Origin: a virus
IMG/VR virus record: IMGVR_UViG_3300014720_000033
Coordinates: 1-64,000 of that record
Length of the DNA: 64,000 nucleotides
Direction: 5' to 3' (one strand)
Shown here: one piece after another, positions 1-8,700 of the stretch
How the letters are laid out: each line of letters opens with the position of its first letter
How positions within the stretch are numbered: position 1 is the stretch's first letter
The notes under the pieces: generated by a model
What the model saw: only the letters and a program-made list of their open reading frames with translations
Told to the model about the DNA's origin: nothing
The model's database searches: none
Made by a program: the position numbers and the translations under genes

Positions 1-381
1 CTTCTTGTACTTCTCGTCCTTCATCACTTCACCGAAGTCTGCCTTGTAGAACTTCTTGGTGATGAGTACTTCTCCCGTCTTTTCAGAAGAGACGACGAGC
101 TCTTTCCATGCGCCTTCACCTGTAATTGTGACCTTACTGTCGTCGAGGATCGCACCGCCGTTTTCTTTACACCAAGCGCGGACCTCGTCGAAGATGTACT
201 CATGCTCCACGATGCCCTTGCCGAAGATGATGTCGAACTCGCACTTCTTGAAGGGTGGAGCCACCTTGTTCTTCTTGAGGGTACAGATGACGTGGATGCC
301 GATGATGTTTCCGTCCTTGTCCTTGACGGGCGTGCCGCTCGTGAGAGAGATGCGGACAGAAGCATGAAATGGTATTGCTTT
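1..381 (-). CDS. recA: RecA/UvsX-type recombinase, 3' exon (partial, runs off left edge)
   Basis: This is the C-terminal part of the RecA-like recombinase, continuing the exon that ends at 1438. Reading the minus strand from 381 gives KAIPFHASVRISLTSG, which matches the segment just after the TTGG turn in RecA proteins (E. coli has NALKFYASVRLDIRR there). The frame stays open to the window edge through about 126 codons, ending in a lysine-rich stretch, so the C-terminus lies outside. Joining GGT at 1438-1440 to AAA at 379-381 restores an uninterrupted RecA frame (TTTPGG followed by KAIPF). The 3' splice site is inferred from that junction and from the preferred G as last intron base (position 382). 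Confidence 0.85.
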
Positions 382-1437
382 CGATTGTCACTGTAATTTC
401 TCACAGTGTCGGACTATATCTTCAACAAGATTTTGTGCAGTTTTATTCTTCAATTCAGAAGCCCAAATTCTCATCACGCCATAACCGAGTGATTTAATTT
501 GTTCTCTTCTGCAAAGATCGTTTGCCCAAATCTGACGTGCTGACAACTTCTTTGGACCAATTAGATCGTCCGGTGAATGAGTGGCTGGATTTGCATGCCA
601 GTAGTCTCCATCAATTTCAATGATCAAATTGTAGTCTGGTAGATAGAAGTCACAGTAAAAACGAGGGAGAGGAAATTGATGAATGAACTTGATACCTGCA
701 ATTCTCATCATCTCAGAGAACTGTAATTCAGGCTTAGTGTTACGGGACTTGCTTGGCAAGACATTTTTAGACTGCCAATCAATCTGGTGCTTAATTGCTT
801 CTTCCATCCCGAGCTCATCGACCCAACGTTGAAAATTTGACATTTTCATTCTTGAAGTAACAGGTTTGTTAGATAGCCTGTACTTTCCTTCAGGTGTCTG
901 AGCATATCTCTTCATTGCATCTGAAAGAGATGTCTTGTATTCATCAGTTTTCATCTTTAGAAGAAGATTTTGCTTCCTCTTTTCTCGAATCTCAGGTGTC
1001 GAATACACAAGCTCGTTTGCTTTCTTCATGTTGAGCCTGTTTTCTTCACTTGAGCGCCATGAATCAAATCTAGAAAAATCTCCCATTGATGATTCCGGGA
1101 ATTTAATCCTGTAATCATCGCACGTAAGTCCGTGCTTCTTCAAATGAGTGTTCGTAATAGATTTCATGACTTTACCGCATACATTGCACTTTACTTGCTG
1201 TTCCGCGCTCGAGGTGTTTTCTTCTTGCATATGAATAGGTATGGAGTTCATTGTAAGATTACTAACACTAGTCTCTGAACCTTCACCATGTCGCCATGGT
1301 GCTTGGCTGCTGATTGTCCAATCTCTCATTTTTTCTGCATTCACGTTCATCGTTGCCAATCACGTTGTAGCAATGAGAGCTCTAAGGAGTTTCCAGCAAT
1401 TCACGGAATTTTTTACGGGAGGCTCAGCTTAGTACCA
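382..1437 (-). other. Group I intron in recA
   Basis: A self-splicing group I intron of about 1056 nt interrupts recA within the conserved TTPGG/KA segment. All four conserved core elements can be recognised on the minus strand: P (AATTGCTGGAAACTCC, 1401-1386), Q (CAATCAGCAGCCAAG, within 1319-1302), R (GTTCAGAGACTAGTG, 1280-1266) and S (AAGATATAGTCC, 422-411). GACTA in R can pair with TAGTC in S to form P7, and CACCATG/CATGGTG between Q and R forms a P6-like hairpin. The upstream exon ends in T and the intron in G, as expected. Without splicing, RecA would stop two codons past the junction. An intein is excluded because the frame hits that stop. Confidence 0.85.
388..1251 (-). CDS. Intron-encoded homing endonuclease, EDxHD (Vsr/DUF559-like) family
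   Basis: This is a site-specific DNA endonuclease that would spread the intron into intronless recA alleles. Near the N-terminus is a CNVC...H..H module followed by HGLTCDDYRIKFP, like the MucR/Ros-type or HNH-associated zinc finger of phage endonucleases. The C-terminal half carries NTKPELQF, then FYCDFYLPDYNLIIEIDGD with YWH, then RREQIKSLGYGVMRIW, the layout of the Vsr-like EDxHD nuclease fold. I-Bth0305I, in a recA intron of a Bacillus phage, is the known parallel. The frame is open up to 1359, but its first 36 codons run through the intron core, so I start at the ATG at 1251 (ATG at 1230 is possible). No clear ribosome binding site is seen. The last residues (VEDIVRHCEKLQ) are encoded by the intron's S/P7 region. 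Confidence 0.85.
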   Translation of the reverse strand: MNSIPIHMQEENTSSAEQQVKCNVCGKVMKSITNTHLKKHGLTCDDYRIKFPESSMGDFSRFDSWRSSEENRLNMKKANELVYSTPEIREKRKQNLLLKMKTDEYKTSLSDAMKRYAQTPEGKYRLSNKPVTSRMKMSNFQRWVDELGMEEAIKHQIDWQSKNVLPSKSRNTKPELQFSEMMRIAGIKFIHQFPLPRFYCDFYLPDYNLIIEIDGDYWHANPATHSPDDLIGPKKLSARQIWANDLCRREQIKSLGYGVMRIWASELKNKTAQNLVEDIVRHCEKLQ

Positions 1438-2151
1438 ACCACCCGGTGTCGTTGTAGGGTCTCCGTAGAGAACACCGATCTTGTCACGGATCTGATTGAT
1501 GCACAGAAGCGTCACATTGTTCTGTCCAATCACCCCCGTGATCTTGCGCATGCCTTTTGAGATAACACGAGCTTGTAGGCCAATGGTGTTGTCTTCGTAT
1601 TCACCGTCGAGCTCAGCCTTTGGTGAAGTTGCCGCCACAGAATCCCAGATGACAACAATGGGAACGTTTTTATCTACGATCTGTTTTGCCTTGGTAATCG
1701 TAGACTCTATGATTGAAAATACCTCCTCAGTGCAGTGGGTGTCAACATAGACAAATCTCTTCCTGACATCAATGCCCATATCTGCCAGCTTCTGTACAGG
1801 AACAGAATTTTCAGTATCTACGTAAACTACCAATCCACCAAGAGATTGAGCAACCGAAGCTGCATGATAAGCCAAGTGAGACTTACCGCTCGAAGGAGCA
1901 CCGCTAATCTCGATGATTCTTCCTTCAGGATACCCTCCACCTGCGGCATTCCTGATGGCGTAATTGAGCTGAATGGAACCCGTGTCGATCCACCTCTTCA
2001 CGATGGTAGGAGCATCCATCTCGGAGAGATTGTATGCGACTCGCGTTCCAAATTCTTTGTTGATCGATGTGATGAGATCTTTCATCATATCATCAACGCC
2101 GCTTTTTTTTGCTGTCAGTTGTTCTGACTCAATCTTTTCTTTCTTTGCCAT
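1438..2151 (-). CDS. recA: RecA/UvsX-type recombinase, 5' exon
   Basis: This is the ATPase part of a RecA-family strand-exchange protein used in recombination-dependent phage replication and repair. Visible are the Walker A loop (GAPSSGKSH, about residue 84), the Walker B strand (VVIWDSVAA, about residue 167), the NNVTLLCINQIRDKIG segment and the start of loop L2 (GDPTTTPGG), where the intron begins. Codon order and length fit RecA rather than Sak4 or DnaB-type ATPases. The start at 2151 is preceded by AGGAG at a good distance. Upstream, and separated by an intrinsic terminator, lies the gp32-like gene, so the pair forms a recombination module. The exon is followed by two intron-derived codons (W, Y) and a stop. 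Confidence 0.93.
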
Positions 2152-2180
2152 TATTTCTCCTATTGTAAGAATTTGATAAC

Positions 2181-2210
2181 AAAAAAACGGGAGTGCTCAC
2201 TCCCGTTTTA
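2181..2210 (-). terminator. Intrinsic terminator after the gp32-like gene
   Basis: On the minus strand a 7-bp stem CGGGAGT/ACTCCCG with a 4-nt loop (2188-2205) is followed by seven T residues. The plus strand also has TTTT after the stem, so it might work in both directions. It lies between the gp32-like gene and recA. Confidence 0.8.
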
Positions 2211-2212
2211 TT

Positions 2213-3055
2213 TCAGTCCTCGCCGATTAGATCGGCGAATGCATCGTCTAGAGATTGCTTCTTCGCCTCAGGCTTTTCAGACTTTTTTGTGACCTTCTTC
2301 TCGGAAGGAGCAGCCTGCTTGACCTCGGCGACTAAGCTCTCAAGCTCATCGACCGGCTCCGCGCCTCTTGTGGAGCCGCCTTCCTGAGTCGGTTCGGCGC
2401 CGCCGCCGTTGAGCCAGTTGTTGAGGACCGCCTCAATCTCCTGCGTAGACTTGAGGCGGTACATATCGTCGATGTTTGGAATGCCATCGAGCCACTTCTG
2501 AGCAGTCGCTGCATCAGAATGAAGTGCCGAAGACTTGCGTGCAGGATCGACGGTCGTGTCGTTGTACTGCTTACCTGGTTGCTTCGTGATCGAAACTTTC
2601 AGGTCGAAGCCTTCCGAAGGCGAGAGGATGTCACCCACGTCTTCGTCGAGGAAGAAACCGAGCATGCGCTGGTAGACCAACTTTCCAAAGCTCCAGATTT
2701 GGACTCCCTTGTCTTCCTCACCGCGTACGATGACGGGAGCATAACAGCGCATCTTAGGAGCCAGCTTCTTCGCGAGGAGTCTGTCCTCAGGCTTGCCGCT
2801 GCTGTAGAGCTTGCGAATGAGATCGTCGATCGGATCCGGCTTGCCGAACTGCTTCGGCGTGAGGATGCCGCTGTTCTCACCGATGTAGTAGAACCACCTC
2901 TCTGTAAACGGCTGACCGTCGACGGAGTTCTTCCACGGAAGACAGCGAACCTTGTGCTCGCCGAGACCCGGCTTCCAGAGTTGGACCGAAGACGTCTTCT
3001 TGACGCCACTGAGTTCTGCCACACGACGCTTGATTGCTTCTAGATCGATTGCCAT
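2213..3055 (-). CDS. gp32-like single-stranded DNA-binding protein
   Basis: This is probably the phage ssDNA-binding protein that coats replication and recombination intermediates. The 280-aa length and layout match T4 gp32 relatives: a basic N-terminal helix (IDLEAIKRRVAELSG), a central OB-fold-like core containing LWKPGLGEHKVRCLPW, FTERWFYYIGE and MRCYAPVIVRGEEDKGVQIW, and a long Glu/Pro/Lys-rich linker ending in an acidic tail (QSLDDAFADLIGED) of the kind SSBs use to contact partners. The Cys/His zinc motif of T4 gp32 is not evident. Its position directly upstream of recA supports the call. The start at 3055 is preceded by AGGAAT. The name rests on pattern recognition of core and tail, not on a search. 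Confidence 0.82.
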   Translation of the reverse strand: MAIDLEAIKRRVAELSGVKKTSSVQLWKPGLGEHKVRCLPWKNSVDGQPFTERWFYYIGENSGILTPKQFGKPDPIDDLIRKLYSSGKPEDRLLAKKLAPKMRCYAPVIVRGEEDKGVQIWSFGKLVYQRMLGFFLDEDVGDILSPSEGFDLKVSITKQPGKQYNDTTVDPARKSSALHSDAATAQKWLDGIPNIDDMYRLKSTQEIEAVLNNWLNGGGAEPTQEGGSTRGAEPVDELESLVAEVKQAAPSEKKVTKKSEKPEAKKQSLDDAFADLIGED

Positions 3056-3187
3056 TATTCCTATTCCTTTTCCTCTTTTTCGCCTGTTGACAGCAGCACC
3101 ACACCGCGTGGTGTACCACCGTCGCCATTTGAATCTTCAACATATCACGTGGAGACGCAACTGTTCAATTGTTTGTCCCAACAGAGA

Positions 3188-3472
3188 TCACTTCCAGCGA
3201 ACAAAGTTCTTCTTGTTCTTCTTGAGCTTCTGACCCGGCTTCGTTGGGTTCGCGCCCACGTCAGCCGAAGAAGCGCCAAGAGGCGCTGTGTAACCTGCAA
3301 TGTTGCCGACGACATTCATCTCGTCCATCTCTTCCGTCTCCTCTTCCGAGTCCTTATCCGACTTCTTCTCTTGCTTCTTAGGTGATCCTTTGGATACCAA
3401 CTGATTTGGTACACGATAGTCAGTGACCTCAGAGAGGACCGCCTCGATGTACTGTCTCAGTAAAGCGCTCAT
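3188..3472 (-). CDS. Small acidic/lysine-rich protein of unknown function
   Basis: I do not recognise a function. The 94-aa protein has three parts: an N-terminal amphipathic segment (MSALLRQYIEAVLSE), a highly charged middle (KKQEKKSDKDSEEETEEMDE) and a C-terminal part with NIAGYTAPLG and a basic end (KLKKNKKNFVRWK). The N-terminus resembles those of two other small acidic proteins in this window (starting at 4459 and 20778), so they may share a targeting or processing signal. Only about 10 bases lie between an ATACTTA motif and the ATG, and no Shine-Dalgarno sequence is seen, so a very short leader is possible. About 130 bases without a gene separate it from the gp32-like gene. Confidence 0.65.
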   Translation of the reverse strand: MSALLRQYIEAVLSEVTDYRVPNQLVSKGSPKKQEKKSDKDSEEETEEMDEMNVVGNIAGYTAPLGASSADVGANPTKPGQKLKKNKKNFVRWK

Positions 3473-3477
3473 ACGGA

Positions 3478-3484
3478 TAAGTAT
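3478..3484 (-). promoter_or_regulatory. ATACTTA motif upstream of the 3472 gene
   Basis: The minus strand reads GAATACTTATCCGT directly before the ATG. It is one of a set of identical 7-mers at 5' ends of transcription units here. If it acts as a -10 element, the mRNA would be nearly leaderless. Confidence 0.35.
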
Positions 3485-3491
3485 TCAGAAA

Positions 3492-4079
3492 CTACAGGTT
3501 CTTCTCTTGTTTTGTCGAGATGAAGTCGGCGATGTGGACTACATCAACGAGAGTAGGCTCCTTCATCTTGTATGGAGCATTCTCGTCAGCGTACTGACCA
3601 TCGTTGAGCTTGATTGCGAGCCACTCTGGTTGTGTGAGTTTAAGACCAAAGTGTTGGCACAACCACACGCCTCGATCTGGGACGGTCATGTACTGAATGT
3701 CCTTGTTGTGCTTGTACATCTCACCGATCTTCTCACGGTGCCAATCGGAATCCTGAGGAACGTAGTAGTCCTTCTCGTGGTCGCCCACCTTGCCGATGTC
3801 ATGGGTGAGGCAGCCAATGATGAGGGAATCCTTGGGAAGATCCCACCCAAAAGCCTTGACAAGCTTCAGCGCGTTGCTGAGGACTCGAAGAGAGTGATCC
3901 ACGAGACCGCCCGGGATGGCGTGGTGGTAGTCCTTTCGCGACGATGCGGGGCACAACGCCAACCTCTCTCCGAGGTGGTCCACAAGTGCAAGAGCGGGTT
4001 CCGCTCTGTCTCCGAGCTTCTCCATGAAGCCACGATACTTCTCAAAGTTCTCTGCGATCTGTTCCGGTGTGAGTTCCAT
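3492..4079 (-). CDS. HD-domain phosphohydrolase
   Basis: This is a metal-dependent hydrolase of the HD superfamily, which acts on phosphate esters such as nucleotides, cyclic nucleotides or RNA ends. The signature is clear: DYHHAIPGGLVDHSLRV supplies the first histidine, CLTHDIGKVGD is the HD doublet, and VVHIADFIS gives the distal aspartate. It is a lone domain of about 195 aa with nothing fused. The open frame extends to a TTG at 4115, but that overlaps the upstream gene, so the ATG at 4079 (MELTPEQIAENFEKY) is preferred. It sits between replication genes, which suggests nucleotide or nucleic-acid metabolism, though the substrate cannot be inferred. Confidence 0.85.
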   Translation of the reverse strand: MELTPEQIAENFEKYRGFMEKLGDRAEPALALVDHLGERLALCPASSRKDYHHAIPGGLVDHSLRVLSNALKLVKAFGWDLPKDSLIIGCLTHDIGKVGDHEKDYYVPQDSDWHREKIGEMYKHNKDIQYMTVPDRGVWLCQHFGLKLTQPEWLAIKLNDGQYADENAPYKMKEPTLVDVVHIADFISTKQEKNL

Positions 4080-4111
4080 GGGTTGGACTCTACACCATCG
4101 ACCACATTTGT

Positions 4112-4459
4112 TCAAACAGTGTAGTTTGCTCTGATCTTGCGCAACATTCCGCCGAAGTCGACTTCATCGTCATCAGGAGCAGCATACCTGCCGCCGGGCT
4201 TCGAAGTTCCGAAGTTCTTCTCGAGAGGTAGGTTGTGCAACGCCAACATGAGGTTCTTGTCGCTGGATCCTGACTGTATAGACATCATCAGGTCGCCGAA
4301 GTCGCGCTTTTCTGCGGGAGTCAAAGTGTACCAGTCGAAACCGAGGACATCGGCGAGTTCCTCCGGTCCTGTGCTCCTAGAGCCTGCATCTAATTCGCTG
4401 ATGGTCTCTTCGATGGACTCTCTGATGATTTGCCTAAGTTTACCAATCGTCAACTTCAT
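4112..4459 (-). CDS. Small protein with conserved amphipathic N-terminus, unknown function
   Basis: No known family recognised. The 115-aa protein begins MKLTIGKLRQIIRESIEETI, an amphipathic helix of the type repeated at the N-terminus of the 20398-20778 protein (MRITRGQLTDLINEEISTAL). Both share the pattern M-x-(L/I)-T-x-x-x-L-x-x-(I/L)-I-x-E. The middle part (LTPAEKRDFGDLMMSIQSG) also parallels that protein's SLSRDDRKNLDLIMDG, so the two look like divergent paralogues. The C-terminal half is Gly/Asp-rich. It starts four bases after the polymerase stop, as part of the same operon. Confidence 0.65.
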   Translation of the reverse strand: MKLTIGKLRQIIRESIEETISELDAGSRSTGPEELADVLGFDWYTLTPAEKRDFGDLMMSIQSGSSDKNLMLALHNLPLEKNFGTSKPGGRYAAPDDDEVDFGGMLRKIRANYTV

Positions 4460-4463
4460 GAGT

Positions 4464-5681
4464 CTAACTATTGGTTATCGTCTCAAACTTGAGAGGAAAA
4501 GGCTCTTCATATGTCGGCACGATGACGTCTCTTATCGATTCAACGTCACTCAGTCTGTCGTTTCTAACATCGATGATTACTGCATCGTGCAAAACGAAAA
4601 GAGGCCTAATTCCCTCCGTGCCGAGAGTCTTTAAGATCTGATCAAATCCAAGCATGGAGACGTCGACGCCTGAGGACTGTGCGTAAGTGTTCACAAGGAG
4701 GTTGTCTTGCCCTTCTGGGACACTGAGTGGACGCCCGAATCTATTCATCATCATCCCAGATGATCCGACTTGCGCCTTGAGCTTCGTTCGAAGCTCATCG
4801 ACTCTGAAGTAATCTCGAATGACTCCAATAAATGAGTCGAGTTTTTGGTCAGAGACGCCGAGTCGAGCCTTTAATGCTCCGCGCGATATACCGTATAAGT
4901 CAGAGAGGACGGAGACCTTCACGATGTCCCTGGGAATGACACCTTTGAACTGCTTCTGAGAGATCTCGTCGTAGATGTCTTCTTCTCTAGAGTATTTGCC
5001 TGCTTCAGCGAGGACGATCCTCGCCTCGAGCGCTCTAAAATCGAGAGATACGATGGATCCGCCTTCAAAGGAAGATCTCAGGATATCTCTACAGCTCTTC
5101 TTGAGCACCAGAATGTTCGGGCCACTAGTGATCGTGAGCCTCCCGGTCCTCGTGGCGAAGCGATCGTATTCAACAGGTTGCGAGAAGCCACTGCGTTTCG
5201 GACGAAAACTCTCAAGTCCTGGTGCACTTTGCCCAATCCCGTCTATGTGTCGTTGCAAAGCTATAGGGTCGATCGAAGCAGGCTTCAAAGAGTTGAGGAC
5301 GCGAGAGCCTGCACTCCAGGCGACCTCGTAGTAATCGAAGGGAAGATCAGAAAATGTGTCTGTTGTTTCCTGTACGACATTTTTGAAGAATATTCTGAAT
5401 TCATCCTGGGGGAGTACGTACCTCCATGGGATGACGATGTCCTGAAAATCGGTGACGAGGCAACTCATGGAGGTCAAGTACTTCTCAGGAACTTGCGGCA
5501 GCTTCTTTCCGACAAGTCTTCTGAGAGTGTCTAAACAGCGCGCTGTAGGGGCGATCTTTATCTCACCGGTGAGATGCCATGTGTCGCGAGGCACAGAATC
5601 AGCCAAGACATATCCGTCGGAATCACCGACGATATGCTTCGATGTGCCGAGGAGAGAAGAGTCTATTGTGAAGCGACGCAC
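4464..5681 (-). CDS. Minimal family A (Pol I-like) DNA polymerase domain
   Basis: This is the palm/fingers domain of a family A DNA polymerase. FATRTGRLTITSGPNIL matches the strand before motif A. Motif A is VSLDFRALEARIVLAEAG (D as metal ligand, about residue 216). Motif B is RDIVKVSVLSDLYG, with the R...K...YG spacing of the O-helix. Motif C is LFVLHDAVIIDV (about residue 363). At 405 aa there is no room for a 3'-5' or 5'-3' exonuclease. Oddities: the usual Phe/Tyr of the O-helix is Leu, and the HDE of motif C is HDA. The start is a GTG at 5681 with a weak ribosome binding site; a stop lies in frame upstream and no ATG is available. It probably replicates phage DNA, with proofreading supplied elsewhere or absent. 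Confidence 0.82.
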   Translation of the reverse strand: MRRFTIDSSLLGTSKHIVGDSDGYVLADSVPRDTWHLTGEIKIAPTARCLDTLRRLVGKKLPQVPEKYLTSMSCLVTDFQDIVIPWRYVLPQDEFRIFFKNVVQETTDTFSDLPFDYYEVAWSAGSRVLNSLKPASIDPIALQRHIDGIGQSAPGLESFRPKRSGFSQPVEYDRFATRTGRLTITSGPNILVLKKSCRDILRSSFEGGSIVSLDFRALEARIVLAEAGKYSREEDIYDEISQKQFKGVIPRDIVKVSVLSDLYGISRGALKARLGVSDQKLDSFIGVIRDYFRVDELRTKLKAQVGSSGMMMNRFGRPLSVPEGQDNLLVNTYAQSSGVDVSMLGFDQILKTLGTEGIRPLFVLHDAVIIDVRNDRLSDVESIRDVIVPTYEEPFPLKFETITNS

Positions 5682-5717
5682 GCTTCTATTTTTATCACGC
5701 TGAGGAATGATTTTACA

Positions 5718-8700
5718 CTATTGACCTGGCTTCTTGCCACCGGAGGTATTGCCGCCCTTGGCAGGCGTCTGACTCCTGCCAGAAGACTTACCGGGCTTCT
5801 TGGGACTGGCCTTAGCTGCTGCGGCCGCTGCCGCAGCCTCCTTCAGTTGCTTTGCTTTGTCCTGAGCTTTTCTTGCGATTATCTCGTTGATGCTCGGAGG
5901 TGAACCGAACTTCGCGTATCCGTCTGTGAATATGAACGTCCAGTTCGTGGTGAACTTTCCTTGCGATATCGAGTGCTGTATCTGTGAGCAGCTGTAGAGA
6001 TTGTCTAGTGTGGTCCCGGTGTCGAAGTCTATGAAGAAAGTCTGGTATACTTGGGCAGTCGGGACTCCCAGTGTCGTCATTGTCACTTGCACGGGAACGA
6101 CTGTCAGCGGCAGGCCGTTCGCCTCGAGGAGACCGTTGTTGTTGAGACCTACCTTGCCGGGTTCTCTTCCCTTCGCTAGGTTCGTGAGGTTTATCGCGCC
6201 CATGTGACCGTCCGTCTTGGAAGCGACGTTCACAGACAGGACGATCGAGCCGTTGGCTCCTATCACGACTGCTGGAACGGTTTTCATGAGTATCTCCCTG
6301 AACGTCTTCCTGTCCTTGGGTATCGTTATCTTGTCTCCTCCGGGCCTCTTCACGAGCTCGAACTTTCCGACTGTCACGTCAGACACACCAGATGATTTGA
6401 GTGCGTCTTTGTAGTTACTTGCACTGGACTTGAAGGTGTCAGATTGTGAAGTTATCTTGTCGAGCTGATCCGTCTTGCTCAGCTCTTCTATGAAGTTGCT
6501 GAGTGCGTCAGAGTCGATGTCGCCCACTTCTAGACCTGTCCCGCTGTTGATTATCTTCTGCATCAACCCGAAAGGATTGTTCGTCCTGTCGTATATGTGG
6601 ATCCTCATTATCGTCTCTCTGTCACCTCCGACCTTCGGATCTGTTGCACCGAGCTGAGTGCGTGTGGCAGTCTTCTTTAGACTGCCAACGATGTCTTTTC
6701 CGTAGGATCCCTTCTCTCCCGTCTCAACGAACATCTCTATCGTAGGAAGCACGAGTGTACCGTATTTTTCCAACCACTTCTCGTATGCGTCTCTTGTGTC
6801 CTTGTCGTCGAGGTCTATGCTTGACTTTCTCGTTCCGTTTTCCTCGGTAATCTTGTAATACCTGTTTAGACCATAGGCAAGCGAACCTTTGTTGACGAAC
6901 TGTGACTCTATGACTAGTCTCAGGAAGGATTCAATGCTGAGTGTGTCAACGTTGGATTTTTTCACAGCGTCACTGTAGGCATAGGCCAGCTCTTTGACGT
7001 CGACTGGGAATTCAGCGATGCTGAGGCTACTCATGGGTCCGCACTTGTCATTGAGGCCGTAGAAGAACACCTGCAGCTCGTCTGCCTTTTGAGTCTCTAT
7101 TATGCTCGGGAGGACGAATCTCGTGAACAACTTCCCGAAGGAGACGACGTCAGCGTTGAGCCTTATCTCTCCTGTGACGTTTTCGCCTGCAGATGCTCCT
7201 TCAGCGGCTGCTTTTTTACGTTGAGCTGCCAAAGAAATTCCTATCTGCTTCAGAGCGTCGTCTAAGACTTTTATATCTGCGGTATTAGTTGCAAATCCAG
7301 CTGCACGTCCCACTATAGCAGCGCCAAAAGAGAAGCCAGTGCTAGCTGCTCCTACTCCTGTTCCTGCTCTTATTCTATTTATTTCTCTCTTAAAAAGATT
7401 TATATCAGACTTTTTAGCAGCAGCATCTTTTGCAGCTTGAAACTGTTGCTTAACCGCTGCATCTGTTATTTTTCCACCAAAAGCGGCAAAAACTTCATTT
7501 ATTATTTTCGCATTCTGTTGATTAGTTTTCGACTGCTGCTCTTTCTTGTGCTTCTCGACCGTCGAGGACTGTGTTCCTGAGACTTCTTCGTTACGCTTCG
7601 TGTTGTTTGTGATGTAAGTCTCTATCTCTTTGATGGCTTCGGCAGTTTTTCCTGGAAAGTATTTGGACTTCTTGTCGACAGGGAGAAAGGGATCGGGTCT
7701 TTCAGGGGTTCTCACAAGACCGTCGAACTGATTCTTGACGAAAGCTGCAGCTCTCTCCTTGAACTTGTCGTAGCTGTTGTCGCCTCGAAGACTGTTTATC
7801 TTCTCTATGAAAGTGTCGGCTTCCTCCGTTGTAACTTTTCCTGACTGGGTGAGCGAAGCAGCAAGACTCGCTATGGCTACGTCCATGTCCTTTATGTCCT
7901 TGAACACGCCGTTTGTTGATGCTGCATTCAAGACTTGTTCGGCAGTCGCACTAACAACGAACTTACCGTCGGCTCCTGCTGCTTTTTTCTTGAGCTCGTT
8001 CATCCACTGAATTGTCCTGTGGAAGTTTTTCAATTGTTCGTCCACTTTGCACACTGTCAGTCCATGAGTGGTTCTAGCAGCTGCAGAGACTATCTCTAGG
8101 TTGACAGAAACCTGTCCTGATTGATCAAAAGAGAACTGTGAGTTCATGACTTGCCAGCAGTCCTTCACCAGCATGTTCTTGTTGATGAATGAGCTATAGC
8201 CATCTTCTGACTCTGAGGGACCTCGGGGAGCTATCCACCCATAAGTCGTCCATATCAAGGCTTGCGAGAAACCTACTTCACCGCGGAAGAACTCTGACAT
8301 CTCGGATATTCGTGCTTTGTCGTGTATCTTCAGCTTCAGGCTTCCCTTCTTGTGGACAAAGGAGCCTGCTCCGGCGTTCTGCATGCTGACGTCTAATCCT
8401 TCGATCGACGCAAAAGGCAAAAAAGGTTTTGCCCTGACAAGGCGCGCGCCTTCTTGGCCTAAACCTTGCGCTGTCAACGAGTCCATGTTTGTCAGTGTCG
8501 CAGGCATGAGGAACAACTCCATGCCTGCGACTGACACCTTTCTCGCGTCGGAGTCTTTCCCTACAGAATAAGTGTTTCCTTCAGCGAGGAGTTTGTCAGC
8601 AGGACTCATGTCAGCTGTAGGCTTCGATCCCAAGAGAAACCTCATGACAGAAGGCGTGCTGGTGTAACCCGTTCCATCGACGGGACGCTTTATATGGAAT

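Noticed and set aside
24-404. 126-aa minus-strand open frame and shorter frames at the left edge
   Set aside because: They lie in the wrong frame over the RecA 3' exon, which gives the recognisable protein.
1252-1359. Upstream start of the endonuclease
   Set aside because: The extra codons coincide with P, Q and R intron elements and give no domain-like sequence.
382-1437. Intein in RecA instead of an intron
   Set aside because: The frame stops two codons after the junction and no intein splicing motifs are visible, while the group I core elements are.
2519-3043. 174-aa plus-strand frame opposite the gp32-like gene
   Set aside because: Antisense shadow; composition is Arg/Leu/Val-rich and no ribosome binding site precedes it.
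3098-3125. CACCAC/GTGGTG inverted repeat as terminator or operator
   Set aside because: Only six pairs and no T-run on either strand; kept as an unassigned hairpin.
3423-4124. 233-aa plus-strand frame opposite the HD-domain gene
   Set aside because: Antisense shadow of a clear HD protein.
4464-5681. Polymerase as a decayed pseudogene
   Set aside because: The frame is intact and the catalytic Asp residues of motifs A and C and the O-helix Arg and Lys are all present.
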